Shown here: one piece after another, positions 16,746 to 23,627 of the stretch
Position numbering within the stretch: the first letter of the stretch is position 1
Layout of the letters: each line of letters opens with the position of its first letter
Origin: SAR324 cluster bacterium
GTDB taxonomy: Bacteria; SAR324; XYD2-FULL-50-16
Assembly (NCBI GenBank): GCA_028282885.1
Contig: JANQGX010000095.1
Location: 49,682 to 113,681 of the forward strand
Direction of reading: 5' to 3'
Length of the DNA stretch: 64,000 nucleotides
Notes under the pieces: model-generated
Told to the model about the DNA's origin: nothing
Database searches by the model: none
The model's input: only the letters and a program-made list of their open reading frames with translations
Made by a program: the position numbers and the translations under genes

Positions 16746-17485
16746 AGCTCCTGGAGATTAGGGACCTTAGCGTTCAGTATCGCGGGGTAGAAGCGCTTAA
16801 CGGGGTCTCTTTGGATATTGATGTAGGCGACTATATTGGTCTGGCTGGTACCAACGGATCAGGTAAAACAACACTGGTCAAAGCTATTTTGGGCCTTGTG
16901 CCTTTTGCGGGAACGATCAGTTTTCAGTCGAGGAGTCTGCGGGAGTTCGTTGCAACTAAGCACATCGGATATCTTCCACAGAAAATGTCTTTTCTCGATC
17001 AACGGTTTCCCGCAACAGCTAAAGAAGTTGTTGTTTCAGGGGTATTTTGTTGCAAGAAATTTCCCAAATATCTTACCCGCGACGATTATAAGGCTGCTTT
17101 TCAAGCGATGGATATTTTAGGCATTGCGGATTTGGCTAACCGTATGATCGGCAGACTTTCCGGTGGTCAACAACAGCGAGTCTTGCTGGCCAGGGCATTG
17201 GTGCATAGCCCTCAGCTTTTAATATTGGATGAACCGACCGAGGCGTTGGATCCGCAATCGAGGGAAACTTTTTATTCAACAGTTGAAAGGCTTAACAAGG
17301 AGAACGGTGTGACCGTTCTCCTTGTATCCCATGACATAGGATCGATAGGAAAATACGCCTCTAAAATGATCTATCTGGACAGAGAGCTTGTATTTTACGG
17401 AACTTTTGAGGAATTCTGTAAATCGTCCAAGATGACAGATTATTTTGGTGCAGGGCAGCATATTATTTGCCACAAGCATCAGTAG
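16736..17485 (+). CDS. znuC: Metal ABC transporter ATP-binding protein (ZnuC-like)
   Basis: 249 residues with Walker A (GTNGSGKTT), the ABC signature (LSGGQQQRVLLARAL), Walker B (LLILDEPTEALD) and the switch His (VSHD). This is the ATPase of a cluster 9 metal importer. It starts at GTG inside the end of znuA (10-base overlap), so it is probably translationally coupled. The coding sequence for KENGVTVLLV contains a perfect 14-bp inverted repeat, which is unusual for a gene interior. Confidence 0.93.
   Translation: MSVKLLEIRDLSVQYRGVEALNGVSLDIDVGDYIGLAGTNGSGKTTLVKAILGLVPFAGTISFQSRSLREFVATKHIGYLPQKMSFLDQRFPATAKEVVVSGVFCCKKFPKYLTRDDYKAAFQAMDILGIADLANRMIGRLSGGQQQRVLLARALVHSPQLLILDEPTEALDPQSRETFYSTVERLNKENGVTVLLVSHDIGSIGKYASKMIYLDRELVFYGTFEEFCKSSKMTDYFGAGQHIICHKHQ
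17295..17325 (+). repeat. Perfect 14-bp inverted repeat within znuC
   Basis: Arm ACAAGGAGAACGGT (17295-17308), loop GTG, arm ACCGTTCTCCTTGT (17312-17325). All 14 positions pair. No T-run follows, so it is not an intrinsic terminator. It could act as an mRNA pause or stability element between znuC and znuB, or be coincidence imposed by the conserved peptide. Confidence 0.85.
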
Positions 17486-17511
17486 ACTTATTGGCGCTAC
17501 CGAAAGACGTT

Positions 17512-18336
17512 ATGATTGAAATATTCACAGAAATTCAAGAATCACTGCAGTATGCATTCGTGCAGCGGGCGATAATCGCCGGTTGCTTTATGGCCTTAGG
17601 ATGTTCATTTTTAGGTGTTTTTCTTGTCCTACGCAGGTTTTCTTTAATCGGCGACGGGCTAGCTCATGTGAGTTTCGCAACGGTCGCGGTCGCGCTCTTA
17701 TTGGATGCCCAGCCAATAGTAGTTTCCATTCCTTTAGTTGCACTAGCATCTTTGGTTGTTCTGCACTTAAGTGAAAATGCTCGCGTTCATGGAGACGCGG
17801 CTATAGGGCTTGTCTCGTCATTTGGTATCGCCCTCGGTGTCATTATTGCGTCCACGGCTGGGGGTTTTAATGTCGATCTTTTCAGCTATCTATTTGGGAA
17901 CATTTTATCTGTAAGTAGCCTTGAGGTCTGGTTGACCATAGGAATATCTCTGTTGGTCGTTTTAGTCACGACCTTATTTTATCATGATCTTTTCTCGATT
18001 ACTTTTGATGAGGATTATGCTCAAGTTTCTGGAATAAAAGTCAAAGTTGTGAACCGGATCCTCATTCTGCTTGCTTCTCTTATTGTGGTTCTGGGGATTA
18101 AAATTGTAGGCACAATGCTGGTCTCGAGTTTGATTATTCTACCTGCGATATCAGCCTTGCAGATCATGCGCAGTTTTAAAGCAACGATGGCTTTAGCGGG
18201 TGTATTTGCGGTTGCATCGGTCATCGTCGGTATATTTACTTCGTATGTGCTTAATTATCCTTCAGGAGCAACGATTGTTATGGTTAACTTCGGATTTTTT
18301 GTTGGATCTTTTGTATTAGACAGATTTATAAGATAA
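17512..18336 (+). CDS. znuB: Metal ABC transporter permease (ZnuB-like)
   Basis: 274 residues from the ATG at 17512, with eight or nine predicted membrane segments. It has the family opening FVQRAIIAGCFMALGCSFLGVFLVLRR followed by GDGLAHVSFATVAVALLL, typical of ZnuB/MntB permeases. A TTG at 17467 would add 15 residues and overlap znuC. The ATG fits the usual family N-terminus better, although neither start has a strong ribosome-binding site. Confidence 0.92.
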   Translation: MIEIFTEIQESLQYAFVQRAIIAGCFMALGCSFLGVFLVLRRFSLIGDGLAHVSFATVAVALLLDAQPIVVSIPLVALASLVVLHLSENARVHGDAAIGLVSSFGIALGVIIASTAGGFNVDLFSYLFGNILSVSSLEVWLTIGISLLVVLVTTLFYHDLFSITFDEDYAQVSGIKVKVVNRILILLASLIVVLGIKIVGTMLVSSLIILPAISALQIMRSFKATMALAGVFAVASVIVGIFTSYVLNYPSGATIVMVNFGFFVGSFVLDRFIR

Positions 18337-18347
18337 GAGGTTTCTGC

Positions 18348-19715
18348 ATGACAAACGATATAGATAGCTTAAATACATCATCAAAGCGGATTCCAGTGAC
18401 AGTCCTGACTGGATTCCTCGGTTCCGGGAAAACCACCCTGCTGAATCGGATTTTACATGAAAATCACGGTAAGCGTATCGCCGTGATTGAGAATGAATTC
18501 GGTGAGGTCGGGGTGGACAATGATCTGGTGATCGGCGCCGATGAAGAGATCTTCGAGATGAATAATGGCTGTATCTGCTGTACGGTTCGAGGAGATTTGA
18601 TCCGCATTCTGAACAGCTTGATGGAACGTCGTGACAAGTTTGACTATATCCTTATCGAGACCACCGGACTTGCCGATCCGGGACCGGTGGTTCAAACATT
18701 TCTTCTAGAAGAGACCCTGCGGGAGGCTCTCAGTATCGATGCAGTGGTGACATTGGTCGATGCTAAGCACATCGAGACCCACATCAATGGCAATGGCAAG
18801 GCCAAAGAACAGATTGCCTTCGCAGACGTGATTCTATTGAACAAGGCGGATCTGGTCGATGGGCCAACCCTGAACCGAGTAGAAGATCTTATCCGCAGAG
18901 TGAATGCAACCACGATCATTCATCGAACCGTCAATGCCACTGTCGAAATGGATCAGGTCCTCAACCGGGGCGGATTCGATGCGGAACGAGCATTGTCGGT
19001 CGACCCAGATTTCCTGCAACCTGAGTACCCCTTTGAATGGATGGGTTTGTACTATTTTCAGGCCGGTACTTACGAATGGAACTTCAAACCTGGGTCGGAT
19101 GCATTTCTAGATGCAGCTTTGATACCCGTTATCGGTTTACCCGCCGAAGTGCCCGCGTCGGCAATTAAAACTGCGGATGCGCTCTTCGCTGGTGCTAAAG
19201 ATCTGGTGCAACCGGGAACGGTTTTTGAACCGGGGCTTTCCCTCAAGAGGCTTAAAATGGGAGAAACCGAGTCTGCATTTGGATTGCACATTAAACAATC
19301 CGGTTGCTATGTCGTGATCGGCGAGCATCATCCGGATGAATTTGAGGCCAGAATAACCAATCGAAACGGGCCCATTGAACCGGCTGCAGTCCGTGAATTC
19401 AAACACCTGCACGAGCATGATGAGGAGGTAACTTCTGTCGGCATTAGCATTCCGGGGGATCTGAAACTCGAATTGGTAGAAGGCTGGCTGCAAATTTTGA
19501 TAAAAACACAAGGTCAGGATATTTTTCGCATGAAGGGTGTTTTGAGTATCCAAGACTATCGCGAGCGTTTCATCTTTCAGGGGGTTCACATGCTCTTTGA
19601 GGGGAAGTTCGATCGAGAATGGGGAGACGAAGAACGTTGTAACAATTTGGTCTTTATCGGTCGAAACCTAAACCGGGATTTTCTTAATTTGGGATTCAAG
19701 GCCTGTTTGGCTTGA
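18348..19715 (+). CDS. CobW/ZNG1-family GTPase metallochaperone with an inserted FEW-type domain
   Basis: 455 residues, longer than usual for the family (about 320-400). G3E GTPase domain with P-loop GFLGSGKTT (22-30), the metal-binding CICC motif (Cys75, Cys77, Cys78), ETTGLADP and LLNKADL. Residues about 226-340 hold an extra domain that opens YPFEWMGLYYFQAGTYEWNF and closes with GEHHPDEFEA. It is clearly related to the two domains inside the upstream ZnuA. A CobW C-terminal domain follows (about 360-455). G3E proteins of this subgroup deliver zinc to client enzymes under starvation. The gene lies 11 bases after znuB, so co-expression is likely. Zinc specificity is inferred. Confidence 0.92.
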   Translation: MTNDIDSLNTSSKRIPVTVLTGFLGSGKTTLLNRILHENHGKRIAVIENEFGEVGVDNDLVIGADEEIFEMNNGCICCTVRGDLIRILNSLMERRDKFDYILIETTGLADPGPVVQTFLLEETLREALSIDAVVTLVDAKHIETHINGNGKAKEQIAFADVILLNKADLVDGPTLNRVEDLIRRVNATTIIHRTVNATVEMDQVLNRGGFDAERALSVDPDFLQPEYPFEWMGLYYFQAGTYEWNFKPGSDAFLDAALIPVIGLPAEVPASAIKTADALFAGAKDLVQPGTVFEPGLSLKRLKMGETESAFGLHIKQSGCYVVIGEHHPDEFEARITNRNGPIEPAAVREFKHLHEHDEEVTSVGISIPGDLKLELVEGWLQILIKTQGQDIFRMKGVLSIQDYRERFIFQGVHMLFEGKFDREWGDEERCNNLVFIGRNLNRDFLNLGFKACLA

Positions 19716-19746
19716 AAAACGCAAAATTGTCATAAGGAGAAATAGG

Positions 19747-19908
19747 ATGGCAACCTCAGGAAATCGGAACATCATAAAATTGAAAAGCACGGAAAGCCCT
19801 TACATCTATACCACGACAAAAAACAAGTCCAACAAACCGGGTAAACTGGAACTTCGCAAGTATGACCCCATAGTCCGAAAGCACGTCCTCTTTCGGGAAT
19901 CAAAGTGA
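19747..19908 (+). CDS. rpmG: 50S ribosomal protein L33, cysteine-free (zinc-independent) paralogue
   Basis: 53 residues beginning MATSGNRNIIKLKSTESP, with YIYTTTKNKSNKPGKLELRKYDP and the end VRKHVLFRESK, an unmistakable L33. It has no cysteine at all, so it lacks the two CxxC pairs that bind zinc in the C+ form. Zinc-free paralogues of L31, L33, L36 and S14 are well-known Zur targets that release ribosomal zinc during starvation. An AAGGAG site sits at 19735-19740. It follows the GTPase gene by 31 bases. Whether a C+ L33 exists elsewhere in the genome cannot be seen here. Confidence 0.93.
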   Translation: MATSGNRNIIKLKSTESPYIYTTTKNKSNKPGKLELRKYDPIVRKHVLFRESK

Positions 19909-19972
19909 GATCTGGGTTTAGGCTTTCATTTTATCAGTTGAATGAAGAATAACATTTGTTTGAGAGTTTATC

Positions 19973-21094
19973 ATGAGCAATGGAAATCAGTTTAATGATG
20001 TTATTGTCGTGGGTGCTGGTGCTTCAGGCTTAGGAGTAGGAATAGTCCTAAAAAAACTAGGCATTGATTATGTTATCCTAGAAAAGGATAAGATTGGCTC
20101 TTCGTTTCGGAAATGGCCTGCAGAAACCCGATTCATATCGCCTTCATTTACAGGAAATTTTTTTAAGATGGTTGATTTGAATGCCATATCTCCTGAAACA
20201 TCTCCCGCATTTAATCTTTTGACAGAACATCCTTCAGGAAGAGAATTTTCCCAATATCTTGAGGGTCTTGCAGAGTATTATGAATTGAACATAGCAACGG
20301 GCATTGAAGTAAAAGATCTGCGAAAGGAAAAGGATTTGTTTAATATCAACACGAACAAGGGAGAATACAAAAGTCGATTCGTCATTTGGGCTGCCGGAGA
20401 ATATCAGTATCCAAAGAGAAGAGCTTTTGAAGGTGATGATCTCTGCAGTCACTATTCAGAAATCAAGTCTTTTTCAGAAGTTCAAGGTGAGGATAGTCTT
20501 GTGATTGGAGCATATGAATCTGGATTTGATGCAGCTGTCAATTTAGTAAAATTAGGCAAAAAAGTGACACTTCTTGATAGCACTGAATACATAGACCTAG
20601 TTAGCAGCGATTCAAGTTATTCACTTTCTCCATTTACTCGAGACAGAATAAGAAAAGTCTTTGATATCATGACCTACTGTGAGAATACAAGGGTAACAAG
20701 CGTTAAATTTGCTGATGGTACTTATACTGTAGCAACTAAAGAAAACAGGACTTTTACGTCAAAGTATAAACCCATTAACTGCACGGGTTTCGACAGCAGC
20801 CTCACTCTTGTAAAGTCTTTATTCGAATTTAAGGATAAATACCCTTTGCTCACTGATTTTGATGAATCTACCAAGACTGAAAACTTGTTTCTGGTAGGAC
20901 CTCAAGTAAAACATAGTAACGCACTATTCTGCTTTATCTATAAGTACAGACAAAGGTTTGCAATCGTCGGCGAAAGAATCGCATCGATGTTAAATATATC
21001 TTCAGAAGTTATTCAAGAAGTTGTTAAAGAGCATAAAGACTACAATTTTTACCTGGATGATCTATCTTGTTGTGACAACGCCTGTGCTTGTTAA
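19973..21094 (+). CDS. CzcO-like FAD/NAD(P)-dependent oxidoreductase with Cys-rich C-terminus
   Basis: 373 residues. FAD motif VIVVGAGASGLGVGI near the start, a central NAD(P) motif (LVIGAYESGFDAAVNL) and the flavin-monooxygenase-like segments KWPAETRFISPSF and VIWAAGEYQYP. It resembles flavoproteins annotated as CzcO, associated with cation transport. The last residues, DDLSCCDNACAC, give four cysteines in eight positions and could bind metal or form a redox centre. It is visibly AT-richer than the upstream metal genes. Its role is unknown; position in the metal locus suggests metal-linked redox chemistry, which is inference. Confidence 0.8.
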   Translation: MSNGNQFNDVIVVGAGASGLGVGIVLKKLGIDYVILEKDKIGSSFRKWPAETRFISPSFTGNFFKMVDLNAISPETSPAFNLLTEHPSGREFSQYLEGLAEYYELNIATGIEVKDLRKEKDLFNINTNKGEYKSRFVIWAAGEYQYPKRRAFEGDDLCSHYSEIKSFSEVQGEDSLVIGAYESGFDAAVNLVKLGKKVTLLDSTEYIDLVSSDSSYSLSPFTRDRIRKVFDIMTYCENTRVTSVKFADGTYTVATKENRTFTSKYKPINCTGFDSSLTLVKSLFEFKDKYPLLTDFDESTKTENLFLVGPQVKHSNALFCFIYKYRQRFAIVGERIASMLNISSEVIQEVVKEHKDYNFYLDDLSCCDNACAC

Positions 21095-21240
21095 GGGGCT
21101 TTAATATAAAATTTCAGAAAACTTGATAAGAAAAGCGCATAAAAAACCAATGCTGTTATTTTTATTGTTATTCAGGAGGATCTTATCTGGTCTCTTGATT
21201 TTTATGTAACCACGAAAATTAAATAAAAAAGGAGTTTTTT

Positions 21241-21435
21241 ATGGATTTCGCTACACAAAAAATGACCAACGTGAATGTTTGCTTCGTTAATGCCAAATGC
21301 CAAAGCTGTGAGAACAATGAAGTCAATGCAAAGGAAGTAGAGTACTGTATTGCGAGTGGCTTCGTACGTATTTCTACGGCTGATGCGGTCTATGTAACGC
21401 ATATAAGCAATGTAGTCTTAAAAACACAAGCCTGA
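21241..21435 (+). CDS. Small cysteine-containing protein of unknown function
   Basis: 64 residues with five codons for Cys or CxxC-type spacing (Cys14, CQSC at 20-23, Cys36). There is no signal peptide or membrane segment. The AAAGGAG site shortly before the ATG is among the best in the region, which argues for real expression. I do not recognise the family. Its place between a metal-linked flavoprotein and a FeoB-like carrier suggests a small metal-binding or carrier-accessory protein, analogous in position only to FeoA. Confidence 0.6.
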   Translation: MDFATQKMTNVNVCFVNAKCQSCENNEVNAKEVEYCIASGFVRISTADAVYVTHISNVVLKTQA

Positions 21436-21450
21436 TAATCGATAAAACCT

Positions 21451-21632
21451 GCTTGGATCACCGATCACAACCTACCACCAGTAAACCCAATGGTTTTTCT
21501 GTTGGAATAAACATTGATGATCCAAGTGACCTATCGCTCGGAATGAGCCGATTCCCACTCTTTCTATCTGTCACGTTCCGCACACTAGGTTAAATCCTGG
21601 GGTAACGGAATCCGTCTCAGCCAAGCTTGGCT
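21451..21632 (+). promoter_or_regulatory. Structured intergenic element upstream of the FeoB-like gene (candidate regulatory RNA)
   Basis: Four consecutive hairpins. (1) A long nested stem with CTTGGATCA (21452-21460) pairing TGATCCAAG (21518-21526), inside it CCACCAG with CTGTTGG (one mismatch) and an apical AAACC/GGTTT. (2) GGAAT/ATTCC (21540-21555). (3) GTTCCG/CGGAAT enclosing CTAGG/CCTGG (21575-21611). (4) A perfect palindrome AGCCAAGCTTGGCT (21619-21632). No known riboswitch consensus is recognised. Placement in the leader of a metal-carrier gene suggests a metal- or metabolite-sensing leader. Confidence 0.5.
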
Positions 21633-21665
21633 ATCAACGAGGGTTAACTAAACCGCCACACTAAT

Positions 21666-23312
21666 ATGAAAAAATCAATCGTACTTATTGGAAATGAGAG
21701 TGTTGGTAAAAGTCAACTCGTTCGCTCTTTAACAGGTAAAAATGCCCTTTCTGAAAAATTAAAGGGCACGACCATTAATGTTCAATCCTACGAAACGGAT
21801 CAATTCCGCTTTATTGATACTCCGGGGATTTTGTTGGAGGCAGACTCCGTCACCAGCAAACTTGCCCTAAATGAAATTCCAGATAATGATTGCGTTCTTC
21901 TAGTTATTACAGCCACTTCTATTGATCAGGACTTGTCCGATCTTTTACCATTGGTCCAAGGTAAACTGGGAGCAATCATTATAACACATTGGGACAGAAT
22001 GGGAACAATGATCAGTACAGAGATCTTGCAAACTCTGGAACAAGAAATAGGAGTGCCCCTTATAAAGCTTGATGCACGAAATGTTTCATCGGTGGAAAAA
22101 AAGGAGATATTCCAAACCCTGGCTTCCCCTCAACACTTCAAAAAGGCAAAAGTTGATACCTTAGTAGGAGTGACTCGCAAACCGAGAAAGAGTGTGTTTG
22201 AGGTTCCCATTATCGGTAAAATCATATCAATTCTGTTTCTTTTCCTGCCGGCTTGGATTGCTGTCCAAAATGCAAACTTCCTTGCAGATAGCTTTTATGA
22301 TTCTGTTTTTGATAGTCTAAAATCAATTCTTAATGTCGTTAATAGTTATCCGGCCCCAATCAGTCACCTCCTTGGTAAAAGTTATGGAATTATAGCAATG
22401 TTTCCTTTTCTAGTTTTGTACGCTTTGCCAACAGTTTTTCTTTTTGCCCTTATTTGGTCCTTATATAAGACAAGTGGTTTGGCTGACAGACTGACGGTAA
22501 CGCTTCACCAACTGGTAGCTCCACTCGGTCTGGCTGGGCGTGATGTTGTGCGTGTCATCATGGGATTTGGATGCAATGTACCAGCGGTTATCAGCACAAG
22601 AACGTGTTCTTCTGCCACACGATGTAATTGTATTTCTGCCATTTCCTTTGGTGCTGCCTGTTCTTATCAGCTTCCTGCAACGATTGCGGTTTTTGCTGCT
22701 GCGAAAATGGGTTTCTTGGTCATACCGTATCTTTGTATTTTGTTTCTCACCACCTTATCTTATCTCTGGCTAACATCTCCCAAAAAAACAAAAACATTCA
22801 GTAATAAACTGGTTATTAATGAACGGGATTTTCTTCAGTGGCCTACACTACGTTCAGTCATTGCGGAGATATGGGTATTGGTTAAAGAGTTTTTCACCGT
22901 TGCGTTTCCCATATTTTTAATCATCTGCTTAATCGCAGGCGTATTAGATTGGTTGGGAGTTATCAGTGTATTATCCTGGCTTCTCTCACCCATCATGAGC
23001 TTGTTTAATCTGCCGGCAGAAGCGGCCACAAGCGTGGTGTTGGGATCCATTAGAAAGGATGGTATCGCAATTGGACTCCTAAATCCTGCGTGGGATGGAT
23101 TAAAGTTCGCTATAAGCAACCCGGTACAAGTATTAACGGTGGTTTATCTGGCAGGTGTTTTACTCCCCTGTCTCGTCACGCTTTTCACTATAACGAAAGA
23201 GATAAACCTTAAGTTTGCCTTAAGGCTTATATCAAAACAAATGATTGCCGCTGTTTTCTTTAGTTTTATTATAGCGTGGGGTGGCTATTTCATATTCCAG
23301 GTAATTCTTTAA
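21666..23312 (+). CDS. Compact FeoB-like GTPase-linked metal transporter
   Basis: 548 residues, well below the 700-770 of classical FeoB. N-terminal G domain with G1 GNESVGKSQ, switch KGTTIN and G3 DTPG. The G4 position reads THWD where NKxD is normal. The membrane part has the FeoB gate signature GFGCNVPAVISTRTC, a Cys-rich stretch (CSSATRCNCISAISFGAAC) and a second gate segment (VVLGSIRKDGIAIGLL). It is therefore a divergent FeoB-family carrier. Classical members import ferrous iron. Location in a zinc-type locus without feoA makes a different divalent metal plausible. ATG has no strong ribosome-binding site and the leader is highly structured. Confidence 0.85.
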   Translation: MKKSIVLIGNESVGKSQLVRSLTGKNALSEKLKGTTINVQSYETDQFRFIDTPGILLEADSVTSKLALNEIPDNDCVLLVITATSIDQDLSDLLPLVQGKLGAIIITHWDRMGTMISTEILQTLEQEIGVPLIKLDARNVSSVEKKEIFQTLASPQHFKKAKVDTLVGVTRKPRKSVFEVPIIGKIISILFLFLPAWIAVQNANFLADSFYDSVFDSLKSILNVVNSYPAPISHLLGKSYGIIAMFPFLVLYALPTVFLFALIWSLYKTSGLADRLTVTLHQLVAPLGLAGRDVVRVIMGFGCNVPAVISTRTCSSATRCNCISAISFGAACSYQLPATIAVFAAAKMGFLVIPYLCILFLTTLSYLWLTSPKKTKTFSNKLVINERDFLQWPTLRSVIAEIWVLVKEFFTVAFPIFLIICLIAGVLDWLGVISVLSWLLSPIMSLFNLPAEAATSVVLGSIRKDGIAIGLLNPAWDGLKFAISNPVQVLTVVYLAGVLLPCLVTLFTITKEINLKFALRLISKQMIAAVFFSFIIAWGGYFIFQVIL

Positions 23313-23627
23313 TGTCCGTATTTGACTAGTTACCATTTGTTTTGAAAGATAATCTTAACTACCTCATCGTCCTTGTGCATAATGATGGCAACACCCTAGG
23401 TCTGACCGCAAATCTTCACTGAAGTTTGGGCTAGCGACTCATTTGATTTAAGATGATTTCAAACTCCCAGGAGAGATGCCGGTTGGAGCCCTTTGACACA
23501 AAGGCACAGCCTGGGTGATGTTTCTTGACATATCAATACCTGGATTTTAGCATTTGTGTGGGTAAATAACGAACCGGTTGGACCCAGACTTATGTAGAAT
23601 ATCACCCGGGAGGCAATCGAAAACACA
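23313..23627 (+). other. Intergenic region with a nested hairpin
   Basis: About 315 bases between the FeoB-like gene and the acyl-CoA synthetase. A two-level stem is visible: CCCAGG (23466-23471) with CCTGGG (23510-23515) enclosing CCTTTG/CAAAGG (23490-23504, loop ACA). It could be part of a leader for the synthetase gene or the end of the metal-locus transcript. No T-run follows. No gene is supported. Confidence 0.35.

Noticed and set aside
21451..21660. Integron attC site in the gap before the FeoB-like gene
   Set aside because: Palindromic like attC, but the paired GTTRRRY and RYYYAAC core sites are not in the required positions.
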